From NCBI RefSeq assembly GCF_003591515.1, contig NZ_QZCG01000003.1, positions 62,001-126,000 of the forward strand: DNA of 64,000 nucleotides. The letters are read 5' to 3'. Source of the stretch: Paracoccus onubensis (GTDB lineage Bacteria; Pseudomonadota; Alphaproteobacteria; Rhodobacterales; Rhodobacteraceae). The notes below the pieces were generated by a model. It saw nothing but the letters and a program-made list of their open reading frames with translations, did not search any database and was not told where the DNA came from. Below are positions 1 through 8,455 of the stretch, in pieces. A program made the position numbers and the translations under genes. Positions within the stretch are counted from its first letter, which is position 1; the number at the start of each line of letters is the position of its first letter.

Positions 1-489
1 CGTCCGGCGCATGGAGTGAGTTCCGTAGGATGTGGGGTCCAGGCCGATGGATGACACCCAATCCCGCACGAGACGAGCGTACTGCCGTGTCGAGATGTGC
101 AGGCGCTCATGGAAACGGCCCGGCCAGAGAAATTCCGAGCCGACCATCAACGGCTCTTCCATCCAGCGCGACAGCGATTTCCGCGTTCCTTCCGTGATCT
201 CAAACCTGACCGGCCGTTGGGTCTTGCTTTGAATGATCGATGCACGTTCCTTGACCTGGCCGGAAGCGTAGACGTCGACGACCTTTAGTTTCACCAAGTC
301 GCAGCCACGGAGCTTGCTGTCGACGGCCAAGTTGAAGAGGGCAAGGTCGCGATGGTTCCCGGCGATCTCTAGGCGAACGCGGATGGCCCAGACATGTTTC
401 GGCAAAAGTGGGCGTTTCTGACCTATCAGGCGCCCCTTGTTCCAAGCAGGGCGGCAAGCGCGGATGGCAGGTAAGTTGGCAGTAGGCAT
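1..489 (-). CDS. Tyrosine recombinase/integrase, 3' end beyond window
   Basis: Reading leftward from ATG 489 gives 163 codons still open at base 1, so the C-terminus is outside the window. A phage-type integrase catalytic domain is visible. The box I arginine lies in the segment LRGCDLVKLKV, and the HxxR box reads THSMRRT at the window edge. The second histidine and nucleophilic tyrosine would lie off the edge. The protein begins almost directly with the catalytic domain, as in the short (about 200 aa) stand-alone integrases found on plasmids and resistance islands. It may mobilise the adjacent metal module or mark the end of the element. The family is clear; the exact role is not. Confidence 0.85.
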   Translation of the reverse strand, partial: MPTANLPAIRACRPAWNKGRLIGQKRPLLPKHVWAIRVRLEIAGNHRDLALFNLAVDSKLRGCDLVKLKVVDVYASGQVKERASIIQSKTQRPVRFEITEGTRKSLSRWMEEPLMVGSEFLWPGRFHERLHISTRQYARLVRDWVSSIGLDPTSYGTHSMRRT

Positions 490-635
490 GTTCTGTCCTC
501 CAACCTCCTCGCCCAGCCTCGACACCAACCTCATGTTGGTGACACAGTATACCACATCAAGCCAGCCCACCGCGAAGGTCTGCTCCGAGCCCACTTCGAC
601 AGATGCTGCAGAATAACTGAATGGCCGCTTCTCGG

Positions 636-762
636 TCTTTGCTGTGCACTATTTTTGCGGTTGCCTTGTTCAGGCTTTTTCGGTGTGTCTTCCGTTGCGC
701 GGAACCCAACCAGAATGCGGCTGTTCATGCCGCCGCCTTCAGATCGGAACGTGCATCACCGT
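636..762 (-). pseudogene. Relic of a second CDF-lspA junction with an internally deleted lspA
   Basis: The minus strand from about 762 repeats the junction of the intact genes at 1918-1948: the CDF C-terminus (ARSDLK then AAA and stop) overlapping an lspA start MNSRIL. After those six codons the relic jumps straight to the lspA C-terminal tail (GFRATEDTPKKPEQ; intact copy GFRATKDKPGHQEQ). All the membrane and catalytic sequence is missing. The tail has diverged from the intact gene, so this is an older or separately acquired copy, not an assembly duplicate. I see no other gene in the 490-842 interval. Confidence 0.75.
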
Positions 763-842
763 TTTTGGATAAGTTCTGTCAGAAGGACACAATCAAAACG
801 GTCATTTCTCATAAAGACTCTGACCCAGAGGTCATTGGAGTT

Positions 843-1310
843 CTAAGCTGCGGAATAGCTCGTAAAGACCTCGCTGCTACCATCCCGGCGGATCAAGAAC
901 ACATCATAAGCTTCACGCTGATCTTCTGGGCCCATTCCAGGCGACCCATAAGGCATGCCAGGAACAGCGAGACCGACAGCATCTGGCCGTTCAGCCAACA
1001 GGCGGCGGATGTCGGCAACCGGCACGTGACCTTCGATCATGTAACCCTCAATCTCGCCCGTGTGGCACGATATCATTCTTTGCGGGATGCCATTGTCCAG
1101 CTTGTGACGCATCATGAGGGTCCCAAAGCTCCGCTCCTCGGTGACGCGAAAGCCCTCCTGCCTAAGAATGGCGACCCAGGCGCGACAGCAGCCGCAATTA
1201 GGGTCTTTGAGAACGTGGATTGTTGGTGCAGCTTGCGCAAATGCCGCAAGCGGCGCGGCGCTGGCAATGCCAGCGACGGCGGTCAAAATTTGGCGGCGCG
1301 TTATGTGCAT
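843..1310 (-). CDS. DUF411 family periplasmic metal-related protein
   Basis: A 155-aa protein with an N-terminal twin-arginine-like or Sec signal (MHITRRQILTAVAG, then an AAPLAAFAQA cleavage region). The DUF411 core starts with the motif DPNCGCC, whose cysteines may bind metal. DUF411 proteins are common in copper and cadmium resistance clusters, but their biochemical role is not established. The start at 1310 is chosen over the upstream in-frame ATG at 1334 because AAGGAG lies 7 bases before it. It follows lspA and the CDF exporter on the same strand, so it probably belongs to the same metal-responsive transcript. Confidence 0.8.
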   Translation of the reverse strand: MHITRRQILTAVAGIASAAPLAAFAQAAPTIHVLKDPNCGCCRAWVAILRQEGFRVTEERSFGTLMMRHKLDNGIPQRMISCHTGEIEGYMIEGHVPVADIRRLLAERPDAVGLAVPGMPYGSPGMGPEDQREAYDVFLIRRDGSSEVFTSYSAA

Positions 1311-1411
1311 CGCATTTCTCCTTTTGAATAGCATGCCTTGGGCGGGACTTGGGTTGCGCAGTTGGGCGAACGTGCTGTCGAAGCCCTTTGCGGATGGTAT
1401 GCGGACATCGT

Positions 1412-1921
1412 TTATCTCCCCGTGATATTTCCCTCGCGTTGGTCTTGTTCCTGATGTCCCGGCTTGTCTTTCGTCGCGCGAAAGCCGTCCCAGAACAGCA
1501 GTGCCGCCCCACAGAAAATCGCCACGTCAGCGAGGTTGAAGGACGGCCAGTGGTATGTTCCGAAGTGAAAATCCAGAAAGTCAGGGACCGCCTGATAACG
1601 CAGCCGGTCGATGACATTGCCGAGCGCACCGCCGATGACCAGACCGAGAGCAGCAGCCGTCAGCCTGTTCGGCGCGCGCCATAACCAGATCAGCAGCCAT
1701 GCCATGATCGCGGTAGCAAGCACGACGAGACCCCACCAGGGCACGATCCCACCGAGCATGCCGAAGCTGACCCCATCGTTCAGGACACGAACGAGATTGA
1801 GAAAGGGCAGAACCTCGACCCCATGCTCAAGCGCCGGGGTGTTCAGGGCAAGCGCCTTGGTGCCCTGATCGAGACCGAAAGCTGCAATCGTGCAGACCGC
1901 CCCCAGAATGCGGCTGTTCAT
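1412..1921 (-). CDS. lspA: Signal peptidase II (lipoprotein), metal-cluster copy
   Basis: A 169-aa inner-membrane aspartyl protease that removes the signal peptide of diacylglyceryl-modified prolipoproteins. The two catalytic aspartate motifs are visible: GNVIDRL and FNLADVAIF. There are four hydrophobic segments, and the length is normal for the family. The start at 1921 overlaps the stop of the CDF gene (ATGA), implying translational coupling; an upstream in-frame ATG at 2020 lies inside the CDF gene and was rejected. Accessory lspA genes next to metal exporters are well known, for example PbrB/PbrC-type lead clusters. This is probably an accessory copy, not the housekeeping gene. Confidence 0.93.
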   Translation of the reverse strand: MNSRILGAVCTIAAFGLDQGTKALALNTPALEHGVEVLPFLNLVRVLNDGVSFGMLGGIVPWWGLVVLATAIMAWLLIWLWRAPNRLTAAALGLVIGGALGNVIDRLRYQAVPDFLDFHFGTYHWPSFNLADVAIFCGAALLFWDGFRATKDKPGHQEQDQREGNITGR

Positions 1922-2766
1922 GCCGCCACTTTCAGATCGGAACGCGCATCGCGGATGATCGCCCAGGAAGAATGCAAGAACAATCCTGCGATGCCGAAGG
2001 CGACGATTCGGTCGGGCCATGCGCTACCCAGCCAAAACACCAGACCGGCGGCGATAACGACTGCCGCATTGCCGATGGCGTCGTTGCGCGAAAACAGCCA
2101 GACGGCACGCATGTTCGCGTCGCCTTTGCGGAATTTCAGCAGGGGCAACACGGAGATGACATTGATGACAAGAGCAATAAGGCCCAGTATCCCCATCAGA
2201 GTGGCGTCTGGCGGTGTCGGCTCGAATGCCCGTATGATGGTTGTGCCAAGGACGCCAAGACCGAGCAAGCCGAGAAAGATGCCCTGAATCAGGGCTGATC
2301 GCGCTCGCCAGGCGAGGCTCCAGCCGATGGCCAGAAGTCCGAGGAAGGTAATTGCGCCATCGCCGATGAAATCGAGCGCATCGGCCTTCACAGCCTGCGA
2401 TCCGGAGATGAACCCGCCGACCATCTCGATGACACCATAACCAACGTTTAGGATTACGACGATCCAGAGCGCGCGTCGGTAGGCCGGGTCCTGATGGGCC
2501 GCACCTTGCTGAATATCCTCGTCGCTCTCGATACGGTCAAACCCATACCCAGTTGTCTCAACGGCTTTTTCGATCTCCGGCAACCGCGCTTCAGGGGCCT
2601 TCAAGGTCATGATATGGGTCGCCGCCGACACTTTCACCGCGTCGGGCGCGACCCCGGCAGACTGCGCCGCTCGTTCAATCTGTGCGGCGTCCTTGGCGCA
2701 ATCCATGCCGGAGACGCGGTAACGGAAGGATGGAATATCTGCTATCGCGTTTTCTGCGTTGGCCAT
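1918..2766 (-). CDS. Cation diffusion facilitator with N-terminal HMA-like domain
   Basis: A 282-aa protein. Residues 1-70 form a heavy-metal-associated-like domain with GMDCAKDA, which has one cysteine instead of the usual CxxC. A six-helix CDF membrane domain follows, with polar motifs ADALDFIGD and FSRNDAIGN in the expected metal-site helices. It probably exports a divalent cation (Zn, Cd or Pb) by proton antiport. ATG 2766 is preceded by AGGAGA at good spacing; ATG 2796 upstream lacks this. It is divergent from the CmtR-like regulator and coupled to lspA, which suggests a metal-induced efflux operon. The substrate cannot be fixed from sequence. Confidence 0.88.
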   Translation of the reverse strand: MANAENAIADIPSFRYRVSGMDCAKDAAQIERAAQSAGVAPDAVKVSAATHIMTLKAPEARLPEIEKAVETTGYGFDRIESDEDIQQGAAHQDPAYRRALWIVVILNVGYGVIEMVGGFISGSQAVKADALDFIGDGAITFLGLLAIGWSLAWRARSALIQGIFLGLLGLGVLGTTIIRAFEPTPPDATLMGILGLIALVINVISVLPLLKFRKGDANMRAVWLFSRNDAIGNAAVVIAAGLVFWLGSAWPDRIVAFGIAGLFLHSSWAIIRDARSDLKVAA

Positions 2767-2800
2767 GGTCGCAGTTCTCCTGCTAAAGTGGATCAAAGGA

Positions 2801-2825
2801 TAATATATCAGTGAGTAATGATATG
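2801..2825. promoter_or_regulatory. Candidate operator of the metal regulator
   Basis: The divergent gap holds an AT-rich inverted repeat, ATATCA at 2805-2810 and TGATAT at 2819-2824. It overlaps the GTG start of the regulator and sits upstream of the exporter. Its location fits an ArsR-family operator controlling both directions. Confidence 0.5.
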
Positions 2826-3164
2826 ACGCAGATCGTTACCGACCGCAAGACCGCTACCATTGAACAACGCGCAAAGCTTTTCCGCGGCTTCGCCGACCCA
2901 AGCCGCTTGGCTATTCTCGGTGCCTTGTGCGGGGGGCCGCTGGTTGTTCACGAACTCGTCGAACGCACGGAATTATCGCAACCAAACGTTTCCAACCATC
3001 TCCGATGTCTTTTGGATTGTGGGCTTGTCGCCAGCGACCGCGATGGACGCTTCATTCGCTACCGTATCAGCAGCCCGCGCATTACAGCCCTTTTGAATGA
3101 TGTGGACGCACTTCTGGAATTGGTCGCAGAGGGTGTTGAGGCGTGCGGCAACTATCGCGAGTGA
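2811..3164 (+). CDS. ArsR/SmtB-family metal sensor, CmtR-like
   Basis: A 117-aa winged-helix repressor with recognition helix LSQPNVSNHLRCLLDCGLV. Cysteines at 66 and 70 (HLRCLLDCG) and a C-terminal cysteine at 112 reproduce the spacing of the Cd/Pb-binding cysteines of mycobacterial CmtR (57, 61, 102). Cd(II)/Pb(II) sensing is therefore a good inference. A GTG start at 2811 preceded by AAAGGA (2796-2800) is chosen; ATG 2823 is an alternative. It is divergent from the CDF exporter and probably represses both itself and the exporter operon. Confidence 0.87.
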   Translation: MSNDMTQIVTDRKTATIEQRAKLFRGFADPSRLAILGALCGGPLVVHELVERTELSQPNVSNHLRCLLDCGLVASDRDGRFIRYRISSPRITALLNDVDALLELVAEGVEACGNYRE

Positions 3165-3402
3165 CAAACGGTCGTTTTGGCAGCAAAGAAAGCTGGTCAT
3201 AAACCTGCCAAGGCCGAAGCGGTTACACTTGCAGGTTCTGCCGACGCTAGGTCATGCATCCCGGAGGACGTAAGATTGGGGGGCATCCACCATTCGTTGA
3301 ACGGTCCGCCGAACCGGACGTTGGCGCATCCGCAGCGAAATCACCATTTGTCCCGCATTCTGGCCGTTCGTTCTTGTCGCAGCGAACTTCCGCTTTCCGC
3401 CG

Positions 3403-4935
3403 ATTTTGTTGAAAAACTAACGTTTGCGAGCGCAGAAATAGCTGTTCGGAATTCAGCGCGAGCACCTTTCTTGTCAGGCTTTTCGCGTTTGCTGCGGTGC
3501 GGGAAATATCTTGGCCAGTTTTCGGAGGTTTTGGGCGGTTGCGGCGAGTAGGAATTCATCATTTGCACCGGATGGGCCACGTAATCGAAGCCGACCGAGG
3601 CCGAGAATACGTTTGAGGTGGGCGAAGAGCATCTCGATCTTCTTCCTGAGCTTCATCGCAATCGCGTATTCATCAGTTTTGGCCAAATCCCTGGCAACTT
3701 GGCGGGCATCTTCGTGTTCCTCGCGGGTGATCGATCTGGCCTCGGCGTTCGGGCAGCATTTCTGTTTCGACGGGCATACCTGACAGGTCAGCTTCAGCGC
3801 ACGATACTTCGCGGTGCCCCTGCCCGTCGGGCCCCGGTTCGGATCGGAATAATTCCGGCGGAACTGCTTGAGCGCATGACCCTCGGGGCAGATGTATTGA
3901 TCGTTCTGCGCATCCCAGTCGAAATCTGTGCGTGTCCAGGTGCCATCGGGGCGTCCGGCCTTGTCGATTACCGGGATGTAAGGATCGATCTTGCGATCCA
4001 CGAGCCAGCCGAGCATTGGGCCTGAGCCATACGCAGTGTCGGCGATCATCCAGTCAGGGACCAGACCGAACTTGTCTTTCACCCGCGTCAGCATCGTTTT
4101 TATCGATCCAACCTCGGCTTGCCGGATGGAGCGGGTGGGTTCCACATCCAAGATGACACCGTGATCCGTGTCGATGAGATAATTGTCGGAATAGCTGAAG
4201 AACGCCGGACCTTTACGAGCTGCGGTCCACTGGCTGGCCGGGTCGGAATGCGACGTGAACTTGGGCTGAACCTCGCTGGCCGCGCCGAAGGCGGCCTCGT
4301 CCAGGGTGTCGAGATACTCGCGCACGGCGCGGGGCGCATCCGCTGGGTCGATACTCGCCGCGTCCCAATCTTCCTTCGGCGTCGAGTTCTGTTTGTTAGC
4401 GTCCGCCTCAATCAGGCTGGCATCGATTGCCATGCGCTGGCCACTGACCAAGCCTTCTGCAATGCACCGGGCCACAGTCGTCTCGAACAGATAACGGAGC
4501 AGTTCGCTCTCCCTAAACCGACCATGCCGGTTCTTGGAAAACGTCGAATGATCCGGGACACGATCGCTCAGATCAAGGCGACAAAACCAGCGATACGCGA
4601 GGTTCAGATGGACCTCTTCGCAGAGCCGCCGTTCCGACCGGATGCCGAAGCAATATCCGACCAACAGCATCCGGATCAGCAGCTCAGGATCAACCGACGG
4701 ACGGCCCGTGTGGCTATAGAAATCCGCCAGGTGGGCGCGGATGCTACTCAGATCGACAAACCGATCAATCGAGCGCAGAAAGTGGTCTTGTGGAACGTGA
4801 TCTTCCAGCGAGAACTCGTAAAACAACGCAGCTTGCGCTTGCTGCTTGGGTCCCAACATTACCAACACTCCCCTAAATTACAGGAATTGAATCAGCAGTT
4901 CAGACCTCAATCAAGGAAAAGTTTTTCAACAAAAT
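3403..4935. mobile_element. IS1182-family insertion sequence
   Basis: A 16-bp perfect inverted repeat, ATTTTGTTGAAAAACT, lies at 3403-3418 and in reverse at 4920-4935. It encloses one transposase gene of the IS1182/IS4-like DDE type, about 1.53 kb in total. I do not see a convincing target-site duplication. The element sits between the metal module and the DUF6880 gene. The 3165-3402 stretch to its left holds no recognisable gene. Confidence 0.88.
3474..4859 (-). CDS. IS1182-family transposase
   Basis: A 461-aa DDE transposase with an N-terminal DUF772-type domain (GRPSVDPELLIRMLLVGYC) and catalytic acids in MAIDASLIEADAN, WMIADTAYG and KKIEMLFAHLKR. It ends with the family's LRLRGPSGANDEF region. 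A cysteine-rich segment (CQVCPSKQKCCP) lies before the last motif. The reading frame is intact, so the copy may be active. ATG 4859 is chosen because GGGGAG lies 8 bases upstream; GTG 4868 is in frame. Confidence 0.92.
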   Translation of the reverse strand: MLGPKQQAQAALFYEFSLEDHVPQDHFLRSIDRFVDLSSIRAHLADFYSHTGRPSVDPELLIRMLLVGYCFGIRSERRLCEEVHLNLAYRWFCRLDLSDRVPDHSTFSKNRHGRFRESELLRYLFETTVARCIAEGLVSGQRMAIDASLIEADANKQNSTPKEDWDAASIDPADAPRAVREYLDTLDEAAFGAASEVQPKFTSHSDPASQWTAARKGPAFFSYSDNYLIDTDHGVILDVEPTRSIRQAEVGSIKTMLTRVKDKFGLVPDWMIADTAYGSGPMLGWLVDRKIDPYIPVIDKAGRPDGTWTRTDFDWDAQNDQYICPEGHALKQFRRNYSDPNRGPTGRGTAKYRALKLTCQVCPSKQKCCPNAEARSITREEHEDARQVARDLAKTDEYAIAMKLRKKIEMLFAHLKRILGLGRLRLRGPSGANDEFLLAATAQNLRKLAKIFPAPQQTRKA

Positions 4936-4986
4936 ACGCCCAACCTGCATTGCGTATTCCGTGTCGATCTGATCGAATATCTGCGA

Positions 4987-6489
4987 TCATTCCACCACCC
5001 AATGCGGCGCCCGACCCCGAGACGGCATCCCAGACTCTGAATCTGGATTCTTTGCATCCGGCTCCACTTGCCGCCAGAAACCAATCTTTCTGACATGCGC
5101 CTTGCGCAGCGCTGCAGAGTAATCGGCATGATCCATCATCGTTCGGGGTAGCTCAGACGAGGCACCTGCAACCTTGGCAAGCATATTGAGCTTGCGCAGA
5201 TACTTCACGCCATGCGGATAGGCCTTGGATTTGGCCCGCGCCAGGATGCTGTCCAACAGGGCGCGATAGAGGATTGTCGCCGCCAGAGGGTATTCATGCT
5301 CGAGTACGGCGGCCGCCTGCGGCAGGATGTGGTAATCACGGCCATCCCACTCATCATGATGATCGGTGATCAATCGCGCCGCCAGATCCAGCCGCGGCCA
5401 GCCCAGCAGAAACCGCAGCGCCGCTTCCTTACCAGGATGCTGAAGCGCCAGATCGAAGGCCCGGTCCAGCTCCTCGATATCCTCAAAATCCGGCAGGGTG
5501 TTCAGATGCTGCCGCAGGATATCGGCCGACAGGGTCTGGCCGAAGCATGCCCAGCGTAATGCCCGCGCCGCATCCTTCTCCCCAAGCGCTTCCAGGATCC
5601 GCGCTTCGAGGCTGGCCTGGTCGGGGGAAAGGTCCTCGTCATCATCGCCGGATGATGCGACCAATGCCCGCCGGCCCGGCCTGCGCACCCAGTCCAATGC
5701 CTCAATGGCCCGCCCCGCCTGTAGCAGCGCCGCCGCCAGCCCGAGATTGTCCTGCATATGTGCCGCTTTCCGGCTCTCCAGCTCGATCAGCAGGTCGAGA
5801 TCGCCGCGCTGCCGGGCGATTATCTTGCGGATGTCGCGCCATTGCGAGGTCATCGAATACTGCCATCCCGATGAGGACCGGCCGGCCTCCTCCGTCTCGC
5901 GCTGCCCGATTGCCCGGATCAGCTCGTGATCCCATTGTTCCAGCACGTCATCGGCGAGATGCGGAATGACCGCCTCGGCCAGGTCCCGAAGATAGCCATG
6001 GCTGGTTTCACCGAGTGCGGCCATGATCCGATCCGGCAGCTGTGCCGCCTCTGCCGGACTGAGATCTCCGGCAAGCGCGCCCATCTCCGCGATGGCCAGA
6101 TAATAGACATCCTGCACATGCCCCGAGGAATCATCCACCCGATCGAAGACCCGCTCATGGGTCGCCACGAACCGCAGCAGGCGATCTGTCGCCAGTAGCA
6201 CGGAGGCCGAGGCAAGCTCCGAGCCAATCGTGTCGACCAGGCTTTGCAGATCGTCGCGAAAGGCGCGTGTTCTCTCCCACTCGATGAAACTGTGCGCCCT
6301 TTCCAGCCCCGCCAGGCGCCGATCGATCAGCTTCGCAACCGCCTCCGGGCCGGATTTCGCGGCCAGGGCCGCCGACACCTGCCGCTTGAATCCGGCATTC
6401 CGCTCGGTCTCGTCCAGAACGAGCCGGGCCAGCTTTTCAGAATCGAGTTCCGTCAGATTCTCGATGCTCAGAGCAGGTCTGCGGGCCAT
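4987..6489 (-). CDS. DUF6880 family protein
   Basis: A 500-aa soluble protein dominated by alpha-helical, TPR-like leucine/alanine-rich segments (for example EARILEALGEKDAARALRW), with no membrane segment or signal. It resembles proteins annotated DUF6880 in Rhodobacteraceae; no function is known. A very strong SD (AAGGAGGTGA) precedes ATG 6489. The 3' end lies about 50 bp from the IS1182 right terminus, so any downstream partner may have been separated by the insertion. The region 6490-6598 between it and the divergent next gene holds the promoters; no clear operator is seen. Confidence 0.72.
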   Translation of the reverse strand: MARRPALSIENLTELDSEKLARLVLDETERNAGFKRQVSAALAAKSGPEAVAKLIDRRLAGLERAHSFIEWERTRAFRDDLQSLVDTIGSELASASVLLATDRLLRFVATHERVFDRVDDSSGHVQDVYYLAIAEMGALAGDLSPAEAAQLPDRIMAALGETSHGYLRDLAEAVIPHLADDVLEQWDHELIRAIGQRETEEAGRSSSGWQYSMTSQWRDIRKIIARQRGDLDLLIELESRKAAHMQDNLGLAAALLQAGRAIEALDWVRRPGRRALVASSGDDDEDLSPDQASLEARILEALGEKDAARALRWACFGQTLSADILRQHLNTLPDFEDIEELDRAFDLALQHPGKEAALRFLLGWPRLDLAARLITDHHDEWDGRDYHILPQAAAVLEHEYPLAATILYRALLDSILARAKSKAYPHGVKYLRKLNMLAKVAGASSELPRTMMDHADYSAALRKAHVRKIGFWRQVEPDAKNPDSESGMPSRGRAPHWVVE

Positions 6490-6598
6490 GTCTCACCTCC
6501 TTGCGGGTCCAGTTTCTGCCTTGAGGGCGATGCCGACGCAATACGCCGGGCCTCAAAATCATTTGGCCCCGACCGGTGCCGCGGGATAGGCTTCAGTC

Positions 6599-6973
6599 AT
6601 GACCGAATCCGACGAGGAGCGGATTGTCGCGAACCTGGCCAAGGCCATGGCGATGATCTGCGTGCGCAATACCCGGCTGGAAGACCTGCATGCCGGCCCG
6701 GTGCCGGTGAGCCGGACCGGCGATTACTCGGATGTCTTTGTCCTCGATGCCGAGGGCAACCGCATCCCATGGGCGGAGGTTTCCCGGCTGGATGATGCCG
6801 AGATGCGCGATCTCATGCGGCAAGTGGTCAATCGCCTCTACACGTTTCACCTGCGGCTCGACGATCCGGATTTCCAGAAGGTGATCATCCGGTGGCTGAG
6901 CGCCGCAAGAAGATGGGATGATCCGGAACCGGATCCCGGCCTGATGGGCAAGGGCGATATTCACCATCAGTGA
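6599..6973 (+). CDS. Conserved hypothetical protein
   Basis: A 124-aa acidic soluble protein that I do not recognise. It begins MTESDEERIVANLAKAMAMIC and contains a conserved-looking central segment with WAEVSRLDDAEMRDLMRQVV. There is no signal peptide or membrane helix. Codon usage and GC match the neighbouring element genes. It is divergent from the DUF6880 gene and precedes the DUF6429 gene, which is on the opposite strand. Function unknown. Confidence 0.6.
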   Translation: MTESDEERIVANLAKAMAMICVRNTRLEDLHAGPVPVSRTGDYSDVFVLDAEGNRIPWAEVSRLDDAEMRDLMRQVVNRLYTFHLRLDDPDFQKVIIRWLSAARRWDDPEPDPGLMGKGDIHHQ

Positions 6974-7066
6974 CCATGTCGCCGCCGTCGCGGCAAACCT
7001 CTCCCGTTTTCGTTTCCAGGCGAAGATGTACCGTGGTGCTTCGGCGGGGGTACTGGAAATGACGAT

Positions 7067-7297
7067 CTACGCCGACCGGCAAAGCATCTCGTGGAAAAGC
7101 TTTTCGGATTGCGCGATCCCGTTGGGGGTCAGCCAGACGGACCTGGCCTTGTTGACGGGATCACCGATGAAGCCTTTCTCGTGCAGCCGCTTCATCGCGT
7201 CCCACTCGAAACCCTTCCACGCCCGCCCGTCCCGATCGAGCGTCAGGTAAAGCAGCGCGAGAATCGCATCGTCGATCCTGTCCCTGTCAATCTCCAT
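7067..7297 (-). CDS. DUF6429 family protein
   Basis: A 76-aa protein starting MEIDRDRIDDAILALLYL, with a helical, winged-helix-like pattern (MKRLHEKGFIGDPVNKARSV). It matches what I know as DUF6429, small proteins frequent on alphaproteobacterial mobile elements. ATG 7297 is chosen over ATG 7342 because CCTCCT (AGGAGG on the coding strand) sits at 7309-7314. It is encoded against the direction of its neighbours. Function unknown. Confidence 0.68.
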   Translation of the reverse strand: MEIDRDRIDDAILALLYLTLDRDGRAWKGFEWDAMKRLHEKGFIGDPVNKARSVWLTPNGIAQSEKLFHEMLCRSA

Positions 7298-7384
7298 GGC
7301 GCGATTTTCCTCCTGCTCCCAATCGTCCTTTTTCCCCGCCATGGTATCCCATTCACCGCATCACCGCGATCCAACGAATTCCAG

Positions 7385-7438
7385 CACGGAAAACCCGCAA
7401 CACGCCCTGAGAGTTCGAGTGCGGACGGGTTTTCCGTG
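7385..7438 (+). promoter_or_regulatory. 13-bp inverted repeat upstream of ardC
   Basis: CACGGAAAACCCG (7385-7397) and its exact reverse complement (7426-7438) are separated by 28 bases. The right arm overlaps the 5' stem of the leader hairpin that follows. On single-stranded DNA or RNA this could form a long stem whose formation competes with the next hairpin. Confidence 0.7.
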
Positions 7439-7484
7439 ACGGGTTGAGGGCCGGAGGAGAGGCTTCCGGCGCCCGTCGCGGAGA
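7436..7484 (+). promoter_or_regulatory. Leader hairpin family A, copy 1 (before ardC)
   Basis: The outer 9-bp stem pairs GTGACGGGT (7436-7444) with GCCCGTCGC (7471-7479). The inner stem pairs GCCGGA (7450-7455) with TCCGGC (7465-7470). GGAG follows immediately and is the SD of ardC. Near-identical copies lie before the ParB-like gene (8902) and the gene at 16949. Confidence 0.8.
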
Positions 7485-7492
7485 TCATCCCG

Positions 7493-8455
7493 ATGGCCAG
7501 ACAGCACCGCGCGGCCCGCAAGGGCGGCACGCGCACAAACCTTTACGACGACATCACCGACAAGATCGTCGCCGAATTGGAAGAGGGGCGGCTGCCCTGG
7601 GTCCAGCCTTGGGGGTCGGCGGCGGCGAAAGCGCCGCTCGCCATGCCGAGGAACGCGGCGACCTCCCGGCAATATTCTGGGATCAATATCCTGATCCTCT
7701 GGGGTGCCGTGGTCCAGCATGGCTATCCCACACAGCATTGGCTGACCTATCGCCAGGCGCAGGCGCTTGGCGGCAATGTCCGCAAGGGCGAGCACGGCAC
7801 CACCGTCGTCTATGCCGATCGCTTCACGCCCGAGGACGAGAAACGTCGGGCCCGCGAGACCGGCGAGCACCCCGGCAGCATCCCGTTCCTGAAGCGCTTC
7901 ACCGTGTTCAATGCGGCGCAATGCGAAGATCTGCCCGAGAATATCGCTGTCGCAGCACCCCCGCCACCGCCCAGCATGATCGAGCCTCGGGTCGAGGCGC
8001 TGATCCGCGCCACCGGCATCGATTTCCGCATCGGTGGGAACCGGGCCTATTACGTACCAGCGCATGACTATGTGCAGGTGCCGCCGCCACAGGCCTATTT
8101 CGAGCCAATCAACTGGCACCGGACGGCGCTGCACGAGATCGGTCATGCCAGCGGCGCGTCCCATCGCCTGAACCGTGATCTCACCGGTTCTTTCGGCTCG
8201 AAGACATACGCCTTCGAGGAACTGGTCGCGGAAATGAATGCGGCTTTCTGCTGCGCCTCGCTCGGGATCGTGCCGACCGTGCGCCATGCCGATTACATTG
8301 GATCCTGGCTTGAGGTGCTGCGCGAGGATTCCCGCGCCATCGTCCGAGCCGCCTCGCAGGCGAGCAAGGCCGCCGACTGGATTCTCGCGCATCTGCCGGA
8401 GCGCGATGCGGGAGAAGCCGACAAGGCTGCGATCGACCGGAGGGCCGTGGCATGA
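7493..8455 (+). CDS. ardC: ArdC-type antirestriction protein (ssDNA-binding + zincin)
   Basis: A 320-aa protein. The N-terminal half is the ArdC ssDNA-binding domain (DUF1738), with NLYDDITDKIVAELEEG and the PW motif. The C-terminal half is a zinc-metallopeptidase-like domain with HEIGH at 214-218 and the downstream EELVAEM glutamate. ArdC proteins of conjugative plasmids protect incoming DNA from restriction and are typical leading-region genes. The start at 7493 is set by the SD at the foot of the family A leader. It overlaps the DUF2958 gene by ATGA, so the two are probably co-translated. Confidence 0.93.
   Translation: MARQHRAARKGGTRTNLYDDITDKIVAELEEGRLPWVQPWGSAAAKAPLAMPRNAATSRQYSGINILILWGAVVQHGYPTQHWLTYRQAQALGGNVRKGEHGTTVVYADRFTPEDEKRRARETGEHPGSIPFLKRFTVFNAAQCEDLPENIAVAAPPPPPSMIEPRVEALIRATGIDFRIGGNRAYYVPAHDYVQVPPPQAYFEPINWHRTALHEIGHASGASHRLNRDLTGSFGSKTYAFEELVAEMNAAFCCASLGIVPTVRHADYIGSWLEVLREDSRAIVRAASQASKAADWILAHLPERDAGEADKAAIDRRAVA

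Noticed and set aside
3390..4940. Target-site duplication around the IS1182 element
   Set aside because: Flanking bases outside the 16-bp inverted repeats do not match convincingly.
7361..8392. Long minus-strand frame opposite ardC
   Set aside because: ArdC motifs are unambiguous on the plus strand; the antisense frame has no recognisable domain.
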